Source of the DNA: Sandaracinus sp.
GTDB taxonomy: Bacteria > Myxococcota_A > Polyangia > Polyangiales > Houyiibacteriaceae
Direction: 5' to 3'
DNA length: 61,162 nt
NCBI GenBank assembly: GCA_002699025.1
Contig: PABA01000121.1
Coordinates: 1-61,162, forward strand
The position numbers and the translations under genes were made by a program. Below the pieces are notes generated by a model, which searched no databases, was not told the DNA's origin, and saw only the letters and a program-made list of their open reading frames with translations. Of this stretch, positions 8,351 through 16,144 are shown piece after piece. The number at the start of each line of letters is the position of its first letter. Within the stretch, counting starts at the first letter, position 1.

Positions 8351-11300
8351 TCAGCCGCCCGTGTTCGCGTCGCCCCAGCCGGCCTCGAAGTCGGTCGTGT
8401 CCACGCCGTAGGTCGCGAGGGCCGCGGCCGGGTCGTAGGCGAAGGGCGTGGCGCCGAAGTTGATCGCCTCGTCGTAGGGAGCGCCGGCGCCCGTCGGGTT
8501 GCCGTAGAGCATCGGGAAGACCTCGACCCAGACGTCGTCGAGCTCCATGTCCCAGACCACGACGTCGTCGACGATGACGTAGACGATCGGGTGCTGGCCC
8601 GTGTAGTCGACGGCGAAGCCGTAGGTGGTGGCCGAGGCGTCGAAGGCGGTGAGGAAGATGATGTTCCGCCAGATGCCGCCGGTGGTGTTCAGGGAGAAGC
8701 TCGGCGGCACGAGCGTGCGGCGGTAGGGGTTCAGGTCACCGCCGGCGATGACCAGGCCGCCGCCCTGGTTCACCGGGTCGACGAGGCGTGTGATCTCGAA
8801 GTACCAGAACTGGCCGTAGTTCCCCTGGTTGGCGCGGATGCCGTACTTGTCGGGGGCGGTCCAGTTGGCCTGGAGACCGCTCCCGTCGAGGACGATGCCC
8901 GTGCCGGAGAGCGTGTCGGGCTCGAGGCGCACCGGGTCGTGCTGCGCGATGGGCGCGTCCACGCGGACGTCGACGCGATCGGTCACCAGCTTGCCGCCCG
9001 AGTCGCGGACGCGGACCTCGATCGGGTGCAGGCCGATCTCCGTCGGCGTGAAGGTGAAGCTCCCGCCCGTGCCCGTGAGCCGATCGTAGGCCGTGGTCGA
9101 GAGGTCGCCCCACTCGATGGCCGCCGTGAGGTCGCCGTCCTCCATGTCCGAGGCCGAGGCCGTCAGCGTCACGGGCGTCCCCGGCGCGACGGTGACGTCC
9201 GCGTCCGAGACGAGCGAGGGCGGCTGGTTGAAGGGCCCGGCGTACTCGACGCCCCAGCCGAGCACCAGCGCGTCGGCCACGGCGTCCAACCCCGCGGCGC
9301 GCAGGGCGGCGTCCGGGTCGTAGTGGAACGGGAAGTTCGTGCGGTCGTTGCCCGGGTTGATCTCCATCTCCGGGGCGATGGCCAGGTTGCGGCCGCCGAC
9401 CACGATGTGGAGCGGCGTCGTGACCCCCGTGAGGCTCTGCGTGTGGTGGACCGTCGCCGCGCCGCCGTCGTCGAGGACCAGGTGCACGACGGGCGTGGCG
9501 CCGCGGTAGTCGACGACGAAGCCGTAGTAGGTCTGATCGAAGGCGGCGAAGCCCCCCTGGTAGGCGGCGTCGTGGTTGATCGAGCCGTCCGCGTTCACGC
9601 CGAAGCTCTGGTCCGAGGAGCCGATGAACATGCCGGTCGGATCCGGGAGCGCCGTCGAGACGCCGACGCCGTAGTTCCCGATGACGTCGACGAGCCGGTG
9701 GCCCTCGAAGTAGAAGACGCCGGAGCCCGGCTCGATGACGTTGTTCGAGCGGGCCGTGCCCTCGAGGACGATGTCGAGCGCGAGCCGGTCCTCCCGGAGG
9801 CGCCCGGTGGCCTCCTTGTCCGTGTCGCTCAGCACCGTCGGCGGCGTGCCCCGGAGCTCGGCCGTCACCGTGTGGTCCGCGTCCATGTCGACGACGCAGT
9901 CGCCGACGCCGCTGCAGCCGGCGCCGGACCAGCCGAGGAAGGTGGAGCCGGGCTCGACCATCGCCTGGAGCGTGATGGTCTGGCCGTGCGTGTAGACCTC
10001 ACTGCAGTCGGCGCCGCAGTCGATGCCCGCGGGCATGGAGACGACGCTCCCGTCCCCGTCGCCCGTGACCATGACCGTGAGCGTGCGCGGCGCGAGGCCG
10101 AACTCGGCGGTGACGCTCCGGGCCCCGTTCACGTCGACCTCGCAGGTCGGGCTCGAGCCGGAGCAGTCGCCGCCCCAGGCGACGAGCTCGGAGCTCGCGG
10201 CCGGCGTCGCCGTCAGCGTCACCCGCGTGCCGTGCTCGAAGTCGTCCGAGCAGGTGGCGCCGCAGTCGATGGCCCCCGGGGTGGAGGTGACGACGCCGCT
10301 GCCGGCGCCGCCGAGCGCGACGTCGAAGGTGTAGACGCGCTTGGCGAAGGTCGCCGTCGCGTCCCGCACCTCCGTGACGTCGAGATCGCAGGTCGTCGCC
10401 GTGCCGGCCGCCGCGCAGGCCCCGCCCCAGCCCTCGAAGGTGGAGCCGGAGTCCGGCGCCGCCGTGAGCGTGACCATGGTCCCGTGCGCGTACTCGTCGG
10501 AGCAGATGGCTCCGCAGTCGATGTCGCCGAGGGAGGCGAAGACCGTGCCCCCGCCCGGCCCGAGACGCGCGACGGAGACGCGGTGCATCTCGAGCGCGAA
10601 GGAGCCGACGACCAGCCGCGGGCCGTCCATGGTGAGGTCACAGGCGCCGGCGCCCGCGCAGTCGCCGCTCCAGCCGGTGAACACCGACCCGGCGGCGGCG
10701 CTGGCGGCGAGGGCGACCGAGGCGCCCAGCTCGAAGGTCTCGGCGCAGTCGCTCCCGCAGTCGATGCCGGCCGGGGTGGAGGTGAGCGTGCCGGTCCCGA
10801 CGCCCGCGTGGACGACGCTCAGGCTGGCCCCGGCGCCGACGAAGGCCGCGCGCGCCGTCGTGTCCGCGTCGAGCGTGAGCACGCAGACCGGGCCGGCCGT
10901 CCCGGCGCAGGCGTCGGTCCACCCGGCGAGCTCCTGATCCGCGTCGGGGGTCGCCGTGAGGACGACGGTCGCGCCGCGCGCGAAGCTCGCCGTGCAGGGC
11001 CCGCCGGCGCAGTCGATGCCGGCCGGCGTGGAGGTGACGGTGCCCGCGCCGGAGGTCTCGACCGTGAGCTCGACGGGCGCGTACTCGAAGGTGGCGGTCA
11101 CGACGAGGTCGTCCTCGAGCGTGAGCTCGCAGCTCGCCTCCGCGCAGCCCTCCACGGACCAGCCGGTGAAGGTCGAGCCGTCGACGCCCGAGGCCGTGAG
11201 CGTCACCGCCGTGTCGCGGCGGAGCTCGGCGACGCAGATCGCGTCCCCGCTCCGGCGGCAGTCGATGGCCCCGTCGGCGCCGGTCACGCGCCCCGGGGCG

Positions 11301-11566
11301 CCGCCGAGGAGCCGCACCTCGAGGGTGCGGAGCATGCCGCGGCCCGCGTCCATGGAGCCCGCGTCGCTCGGGCCGGCGTCCGAGCCCGCGTCGACGGGGA
11401 CGTCGGCGTCGACGGGGACGGACGCGTCGACGGGGACCCGGGCGTCCTCGAAGACCCCCGCGTCCATGCCTCCGTCGTCGTCCCCGCATGCCGAGAGCAG
11501 GGCGGCGAAAACGCACACCACGACGCAACAGAAGGAGTGCTTTGCCTCGCTCGAACGATCGACCAT
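8351..11566 (-). CDS. Multidomain surface lipoprotein: InlB-like repeats, PKD and two SPRY-like domains
   Basis: This 1071-aa protein has a lipoprotein signal peptide (LSAC, Cys27), so it is probably anchored to a membrane and exposed outside the cytoplasm. An Asp/Ala/Val/Gly-rich linker (about 28-75) follows. Six Cys-containing InlB-B-like repeats (about 78-565) share the pattern TPAGIDCG, FEHGT, VTLTA, FxGWxG and TATF. A SPRY-like domain (about 570-785) contains YYGFVVDYRG and ends NFPFHYDP; a PKD-type domain (about 790-880) follows; and a second SPRY-like domain ends the protein, with TYGFAVDYTG and NFGATPFAYDP. The ATG at 11566 has a good GGGAGGA ribosome-binding site. Such proteins usually bind proteins or glycans; no catalytic motif is seen and the ligand is unknown. 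Cysteine pairs within the repeats probably form disulphides. Confidence 0.85.
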   Translation of the reverse strand: MVDRSSEAKHSFCCVVVCVFAALLSACGDDDGGMDAGVFEDARVPVDASVPVDADVPVDAGSDAGPSDAGSMDAGRGMLRTLEVRLLGGAPGRVTGADGAIDCRRSGDAICVAELRRDTAVTLTASGVDGSTFTGWSVEGCAEASCELTLEDDLVVTATFEYAPVELTVETSGAGTVTSTPAGIDCAGGPCTASFARGATVVLTATPDADQELAGWTDACAGTAGPVCVLTLDADTTARAAFVGAGASLSVVHAGVGTGTLTSTPAGIDCGSDCAETFELGASVALAASAAAGSVFTGWSGDCAGAGACDLTMDGPRLVVGSFALEMHRVSVARLGPGGGTVFASLGDIDCGAICSDEYAHGTMVTLTAAPDSGSTFEGWGGACAAAGTATTCDLDVTEVRDATATFAKRVYTFDVALGGAGSGVVTSTPGAIDCGATCSDDFEHGTRVTLTATPAASSELVAWGGDCSGSSPTCEVDVNGARSVTAEFGLAPRTLTVMVTGDGDGSVVSMPAGIDCGADCSEVYTHGQTITLQAMVEPGSTFLGWSGAGCSGVGDCVVDMDADHTVTAELRGTPPTVLSDTDKEATGRLREDRLALDIVLEGTARSNNVIEPGSGVFYFEGHRLVDVIGNYGVGVSTALPDPTGMFIGSSDQSFGVNADGSINHDAAYQGGFAAFDQTYYGFVVDYRGATPVVHLVLDDGGAATVHHTQSLTGVTTPLHIVVGGRNLAIAPEMEINPGNDRTNFPFHYDPDAALRAAGLDAVADALVLGWGVEYAGPFNQPPSLVSDADVTVAPGTPVTLTASASDMEDGDLTAAIEWGDLSTTAYDRLTGTGGSFTFTPTEIGLHPIEVRVRDSGGKLVTDRVDVRVDAPIAQHDPVRLEPDTLSGTGIVLDGSGLQANWTAPDKYGIRANQGNYGQFWYFEITRLVDPVNQGGGLVIAGGDLNPYRRTLVPPSFSLNTTGGIWRNIIFLTAFDASATTYGFAVDYTGQHPIVYVIVDDVVVWDMELDDVWVEVFPMLYGNPTGAGAPYDEAINFGATPFAYDPAAALATYGVDTTDFEAGWGDANTGG

Positions 11567-11778
11567 CCGGTCCTCCCAGGCGCACTGTAGGAGTACAGCG
11601 ACAACATCGGCAAATCCGGTTCACCACCGGCCTCCCCCGCCCGGGGGAGGGTCCGCGGAGGGAGAGGGGAAAAGGCGCGGGAACCTGGCTCGAATCCTCC
11701 GCCCGGTGTACTAGCTTCGTGGCCGTGTCGGGGGAGCCTCACGCCAGACTGGAGGTCGCCGGGAGGTGGGGATTCCCC
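11567..11778. promoter_or_regulatory. Divergent intergenic region before the first Wzz-like gene
   Basis: These roughly 210 bases separate the minus-strand lipoprotein gene from the plus-strand polysaccharide gene, so both genes' promoters must lie here. A GGAGG stretch at about 11761-11766 is a plausible ribosome-binding site for the GTG at 11779. No strong sigma-70 promoter is recognisable in this composition. A tRNA-like GGCTCGAATCC near 11690 lacks the rest of a cloverleaf. Confidence 0.4.
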
Positions 11779-13578
11779 GTGACCCGCGCGCGTCTGTGGA
11801 AGCGGCTCCGCGCGGCCCGGTGGTGGATCGTCGCGGCAGCGCTCGTCGGCGTGGCGGGCGGCGTCGTCGTCGCCTGGAAGCTCGTCCAGCCGACCTACGA
11901 GACCTCGGCCGTGGCCGAATACCGGCCGCCCGAGTCCATCGCGGGCGTCGATCCCCCACCCCTCGTCGGGACCCTCGAGGGCCTGCGCTCCCAGACGACG
12001 CTCCGCGAGCTCCGCGAGCGCCTCGGCCTCGACGTGCCGACGGAGCAGCTCGCCGCCCGCTTCGACCTCGGCTACGAGCGGCGCACGCAGGTGCTGAGCG
12101 TCACCGCGCGGGGAGCCACGGCGGAGGAGGCCGAGACGCTCGCCAACGCGGTCGTGGGGCTGCTCGTCGAGCGGCAGGACGAGAGCTACGCGCGGCGCGT
12201 GGAGCGAGCGCGACGGCGGGCCAGCGAGCAGCTCGAGGAGGCCCAGGAGCGCATCGAGGAGGCCGACCGGGCCTTCGAGGCCTTCCAACGCGAGACCGGC
12301 CTCGACGGGCTCTCCTTCGACGAGCGCCGCGTGCTCTCGGAGGCGGCGACGGTCGAGGCCGAGCGCGCCTCGGCGGAGGCGCGGGTCGCGGCGCTCGAGC
12401 ATCGCATCACCCAGCTCGCGGAGGAGATGGGCGCGGCCCCCCAGCAGCTCAGCGCCTCGGTCCGGGCGGCGACCCAGGAGCGCAACCAGCTCCAGCAGCT
12501 GCGCACGAAGCTCGCGACGGCGGAGGCGACGCTCGACCCGGGGCACCCGCGCCGGCAGGCCCTCGAGCGGCAGACCCGGGCGCTCCGGCTCCAGCAGGTG
12601 AGCCGCTCGATGCAGGACCAGGGGCAGAGCGGCCTGGCCTTCCAGCACCTCGACCGGCTCAGCTCGCAGCAGAGCGCCGCGCGCGCGAACCTCGAAGCGG
12701 AGCGGGAGCGCCTGGCGCGGCTCACCGAGCAGGCCGCCGCGGCCCAGGAGCGCGCGAGCGACGTGGCCGAGCATGCCGACGAGGCCGCCACCCTGATGGC
12801 CCGGCGCCGGGCCGCGCGGGACCGGGTCGCGGAGCTCAGCTCGCTCGAGGCGCACCTCGAGGCCCTCTCGACGCCGGACGGGGGGCTCCGGCCCGTCGGC
12901 CGCGCGGTCCGACCGGACGCGCCCTCGAACGGCAAGAAGCGGATCATGGCGGCGGTCGGCATCCCGATCGCGCTCGTGCTGCTGGTGATCGCCGTGGCGC
13001 TCGGGCTCGAGCTCGGGAGCCTCCGGGCGTGGACGCCCGAGGAGATCGCCTGGTGGGGGTCCGCCCCGGTGATCGGCGCCACCCCCTGGCCGGCGAAGCC
13101 CGAGGCCTACCCGGATCTCCTCGGGGATCTGAAGGAGCTCGGGGAGCCGCCGGGCACGACGCTGATCGTGCCCTTCTCCGAGGAGGAGCGCGCGCAGGCC
13201 GAGGCCATGGCGGAGGCGCTGGGATCGCCGGAGGTCTTCGCCGAGATGGGCCTCCGCGCCCCCGGACCCGCCACCGCGCCACCACCGCCCGCTCCCGAGG
13301 AGCCCGCCGCGCCCCCCGACGCGGCCGCCCCGACGGTCTACGAGCCCTGGCTCGGCCCGCTCAAGGGCCCGAAGATCCGCCGGCAGGTTCGCCTCTCCGA
13401 TCGGGTCGTCCTCGTCGTCCGCGCCGGGACGCGCTGGACGCAGCTCGTCCTCACGGCCCGGCGCCTCGGGCGCCCGCCGCGCGTCGGCTACCTGGTGCTC
13501 GACCTCCCCACCGAGCACCTCGCGCGCCGTGACCGCGTGGGGCCCGTGCGCGAGCTCTGGATGGGGGAGACGGGCTGA
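11779..13578 (+). CDS. Wzz/GumC-type polysaccharide co-polymerase with degenerate kinase-like tail
   Basis: This roughly 599-aa inner-membrane protein is predicted to set polysaccharide chain length or aid export. It has one transmembrane segment near residues 15-36, a long Glu/Arg/Ala-rich coiled-coil periplasmic region, and a second segment at about 389-412. The cytoplasmic domain opens with IAWWGSAPVIG (about 423). Its last part (DRVVLVVRAGT to VGYLVLDL) resembles the C-terminal half of bacterial tyrosine kinases, but no Walker A motif is present. It is paralogous to the gene at 16145. The GTG at 11779 was chosen for its upstream GGAGG; GTGs at 11719 and 11725 are alternatives. The stop overlaps the next start (TGATG), implying co-translation. 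Confidence 0.85.
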   Translation: MTRARLWKRLRAARWWIVAAALVGVAGGVVVAWKLVQPTYETSAVAEYRPPESIAGVDPPPLVGTLEGLRSQTTLRELRERLGLDVPTEQLAARFDLGYERRTQVLSVTARGATAEEAETLANAVVGLLVERQDESYARRVERARRRASEQLEEAQERIEEADRAFEAFQRETGLDGLSFDERRVLSEAATVEAERASAEARVAALEHRITQLAEEMGAAPQQLSASVRAATQERNQLQQLRTKLATAEATLDPGHPRRQALERQTRALRLQQVSRSMQDQGQSGLAFQHLDRLSSQQSAARANLEAERERLARLTEQAAAAQERASDVAEHADEAATLMARRRAARDRVAELSSLEAHLEALSTPDGGLRPVGRAVRPDAPSNGKKRIMAAVGIPIALVLLVIAVALGLELGSLRAWTPEEIAWWGSAPVIGATPWPAKPEAYPDLLGDLKELGEPPGTTLIVPFSEEERAQAEAMAEALGSPEVFAEMGLRAPGPATAPPPPAPEEPAAPPDAAAPTVYEPWLGPLKGPKIRRQVRLSDRVVLVVRAGTRWTQLVLTARRLGRPPRVGYLVLDLPTEHLARRDRVGPVRELWMGETG

Positions 13579-14945
13579 TGGACGCGAATTTCATCGCGCT
13601 GATCGTCCTCGCCCTCTGGGGTCCGATCACGCTCTACGCCTTCAAGCGCACGACGGTCGTGCGCGCGGTGGCCTTCGGCGTCTTCGGCGGCGTGCTCCTC
13701 ATGCCGAACCACGCCGCGATCAAGCTGCCGGCGATCACGGCTTTCACGAAGCAGACCTTCATCGCCGTCTGGGCGGTGGTCGGCCTCTTCATGGTCGCGA
13801 AGGTCCGCTACGTCTCGCCCTGGCGCGGCCGCGGCAAGTGGTTCCTCGTGGCGGTCGTCGGCGGCATCGGCACGGGGCTGACGAACGGCGAGGTGCAGAT
13901 CTTCGGCCCCCGGGTCGTGCCGGGCATCGGGCTCTACGACAGCTACCACATGATCCTGGCGGACGTGCTGCAGGTCCTGATGCCCTTCTGGGCCGGCGCC
14001 ATCGTCGCGACCTCGGCGGCGCGCCTCCAGGAGATGCTCCGGCTGCTCGCCTTCTACCTGCTGCTCTACTCGGTCTTCGTGATCGCCGAGCTCCGGCTCA
14101 GCCCGGTCTTCCACCGCTGGGTCTACGGCGTGAACGCCTTCGAGGACTTCAGCATGGCGATGCGGGGCGGCGGCTACCGGCCGAACGTCTTCCTCAGCCA
14201 TGGCCTGGAGCTCGCGATCCTGCAGTTCTGCGGCGTGATGTCCGCGGCCGTGCACGCGAAGCTCGACCTGGTCATCTGGGAGAAGCTGAAGCGGCCGCGG
14301 CTGACCTTCGCGTGGTTCTTCGGCGTGCAGGTCCTCGTCAAGAGCCTCGGCGGCCTGGTCTTCGCCACCGTGGGCTCGATCCTGATCTGGTTCTTCCGGC
14401 CGAAGATGCAGCTCCGCGTGGCGGCCGCCGTGGCGCTCATCGTGATGGCCTACCCGGCGCTCCGCCTGAACCACATGATCCCCGACAAGGAGATCGTGGA
14501 GTTCGTCCGCGAGCACACGAACGAGGAGCGCGCCGGCTCGCTGAACTTCCGCTTCACGAACGAGCAGTCGCTCGTCGACAAGTCCATGCGGAAGCTCTGG
14601 TTCGGCTGGGGCCAGTACTCGCGCGCCGTGCTCTTCGATCCGGTCTCGGGCGACGAGCTCTCCGTGCGCGACGGGGCGTGGATCATCACCCTCGGCGAGC
14701 GGGGGCTGCTCGGCTTCGTGGGGATCTTCGGGTTGCTCGTCTTCCCGGTCATCGTCGCCTATCGGAGGCTGAAGCACGCCCACGATCCGCGCTTGAAACG
14801 CCTGATCGGCGCGCTCGCGATCATCGTGGCCTTCGCGACGCTCGACCTGGTGCCGAACGGGATGTTCAACACGCTGGCGTTCTTCTTCGCGGGGCTCCTC
14901 GACGGGGTGAACGAGAACGTGCTGCGCCCCGGCCGGCGCGCCTAG
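13578..14945 (+). CDS. Polytopic membrane protein, O-antigen polymerase/ligase-like
   Basis: This 455-aa protein has about ten hydrophobic helices spread over its length. Two soluble stretches interrupt them: one around the FHRWVYGVNAFEDFSM segment and one after residue 300 (EFVREHTNEERAGSLNFR, then WFGWGQYSR). A large loop followed by W-G-W-G and a D-x-A-W-I-I-T-L-G-E-R-G-L-L-G-F segment is typical of Wzy polymerases and WaaL-type ligases, so it probably polymerises or transfers a surface polysaccharide. Its ATG overlaps the stop of the Wzz-like gene by one base, which supports a shared pathway. The family assignment rests on topology and motif impression, not on a clear catalytic residue. 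Confidence 0.75.
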   Translation: MDANFIALIVLALWGPITLYAFKRTTVVRAVAFGVFGGVLLMPNHAAIKLPAITAFTKQTFIAVWAVVGLFMVAKVRYVSPWRGRGKWFLVAVVGGIGTGLTNGEVQIFGPRVVPGIGLYDSYHMILADVLQVLMPFWAGAIVATSAARLQEMLRLLAFYLLLYSVFVIAELRLSPVFHRWVYGVNAFEDFSMAMRGGGYRPNVFLSHGLELAILQFCGVMSAAVHAKLDLVIWEKLKRPRLTFAWFFGVQVLVKSLGGLVFATVGSILIWFFRPKMQLRVAAAVALIVMAYPALRLNHMIPDKEIVEFVREHTNEERAGSLNFRFTNEQSLVDKSMRKLWFGWGQYSRAVLFDPVSGDELSVRDGAWIITLGERGLLGFVGIFGLLVFPVIVAYRRLKHAHDPRLKRLIGALAIIVAFATLDLVPNGMFNTLAFFFAGLLDGVNENVLRPGRRA

Positions 14946-15886
14946 GAGCGCGAACGGCCCAGCGCGTGATCGACGAAGTCGCGGAGGTAGCGCGGACGAT
15001 CGCCATCGCGGCCCTTGCGCTGCAGCGCCGCCCTCAGGCGCCAGGAGACCTCGCCGGAGACGTGCACGGCGTCGGCGGCGAGCTGGTAGAGGCGCCCGTG
15101 GTTCTTGCGGAAGAAGTAGCGGCGCGAGTCGAGCCAGAAGCGCGGCACGCGCTGGGCCGTCTCCTTCATGCCCGTCGAGACCGAGCCGATGTGCGTGATC
15201 TCGCTCTCGCGCACGTAGAGCGTGCGCCAGCCCGCCTCGCGCGCCCGGAGGCAGAGATCGGTCTCCTCGAAGTAGAGGAAGAAGGTCTCGTCGAAGAGGC
15301 CGACCTCCTCGAGGACCTCGCGCCGGATGAGCATCGAGCAGCCGGCGAGCCAGTCGACCTCGGTGGTCTCGGTGGGGAGGGGCGGCGCGATGAGGTGATC
15401 TTCGAGGACGCGCGAGAGCACGCCGAGGCGGACGGTGCTCTCGAGCTCGGAGAGGATGCTCGGGAAGCGGAAGGCCGTGCGATGCGGCTCGCCGTCCGGG
15501 CCGTGGATGTAGCTGCCGGCGATGCCCACGTCCGGGTGGGCCGCGAGCGCGTCGACGAGCGCGTCGATGGAGCCCGGGTCGGGGAAGGCGTCCGAGTTGA
15601 GCAGGTAGAAGAGCTCGGGCGGATCGTCGGACGCGAGGGCGGCGCGGAGCGCGACGTTGTTGCCGGCGCCGAAGCCCCCGTTGTGGCCGGACTGGACGAC
15701 CTCGATGCGCTTCGAGTCGCTCTCGGCGAGGGCCGCGCGGAGCTTCTCCTCGGAGCCGTCGCCGGAGTCGTTGTCGACGATGACGATGCGGGCGTCGCGA
15801 TCGCCGAGCTCGGCGTCGGCGCTCTCGGCGGCGCGCCAGGCTAGGTCCGGCGTGCGGAAGTTCACGATGATGGTGAGGATCTCCAC
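14942..15886 (-). CDS. Family 2 glycosyltransferase, rhamnosyltransferase-like
   Basis: This 314-aa GT-A-fold enzyme probably adds a sugar to the polysaccharide made by the neighbouring genes. Visible motifs are IIVNFRTPD at the N-terminus, VDNDSGDGS, NGGFGAGNN, the metal/nucleotide-sugar motif LNSDAFPDPG, and GCSMLIRREVLEEVG followed by FFLYFEETDLCLR with the likely catalytic acids. These are typical of WbbL/RfbF-type rhamnosyltransferases. The GTG at 15886 begins exactly at the conserved first beta strand. It converges with the membrane-protein gene: the palindrome CTAG at 14942-14945 supplies TAG stops to both genes. Confidence 0.9.
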   Translation of the reverse strand: MEILTIIVNFRTPDLAWRAAESADAELGDRDARIVIVDNDSGDGSEEKLRAALAESDSKRIEVVQSGHNGGFGAGNNVALRAALASDDPPELFYLLNSDAFPDPGSIDALVDALAAHPDVGIAGSYIHGPDGEPHRTAFRFPSILSELESTVRLGVLSRVLEDHLIAPPLPTETTEVDWLAGCSMLIRREVLEEVGLFDETFFLYFEETDLCLRAREAGWRTLYVRESEITHIGSVSTGMKETAQRVPRFWLDSRRYFFRKNHGRLYQLAADAVHVSGEVSWRLRAALQRKGRDGDRPRYLRDFVDHALGRSRS

Positions 15887-16144
15887 GGCGAGAGGAGATA
15901 CCCGATGCGCCGGGCCCGGTCCACGGGGGCCCTCGTGAGGGGCCTCTCGGGACGGAATGGCCGCGGACGCGTGGCGCAATGGTAAGGTGCCGTCATGTAC
16001 GGCGAATCCGGGCTAGGCTTGGCACGTGCTCGCTCCCGGAGGCGAGCGGAACGGACCCGCGGACCGATGCGTTGAAACGGGCCCCGTTCGGCGTCAGCCT
16101 CAGCCCGGCGGAACGGACGGCCGCGAACCCACAGCGACTCCACC
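15887..16144. promoter_or_regulatory. Divergent gap between glycosyltransferase and second Wzz-like gene
   Basis: These 258 bases hold the promoters of both flanking genes. A TTGGCACGTGCTCGCT stretch near 16019-16034 recalls a sigma-54 promoter, but the GG-to-GC spacing is nine rather than ten bases, so it is not called. A GTGGCGCAATGGTAAGG stretch near 15970 recalls a tRNA D-arm, but no acceptor or T-arm is present. Nothing else was identified. Confidence 0.35.

Noticed and set aside
11680-11715. T-arm-like GGCTCGAATCC
   Set aside because: The flanking bases do not form a T-stem and no other tRNA arm is present.
15960-16030. tRNA-like stretch with GTGGCGCAATGGTAAGG
   Set aside because: It recalls a D-arm but there is no anticodon stem, T-arm or acceptor complement.
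16019-16034. Possible sigma-54 promoter TTGGCACGTGCTCGCT
   Set aside because: The GG and GC elements are nine instead of ten bases apart and the -12 element does not match.
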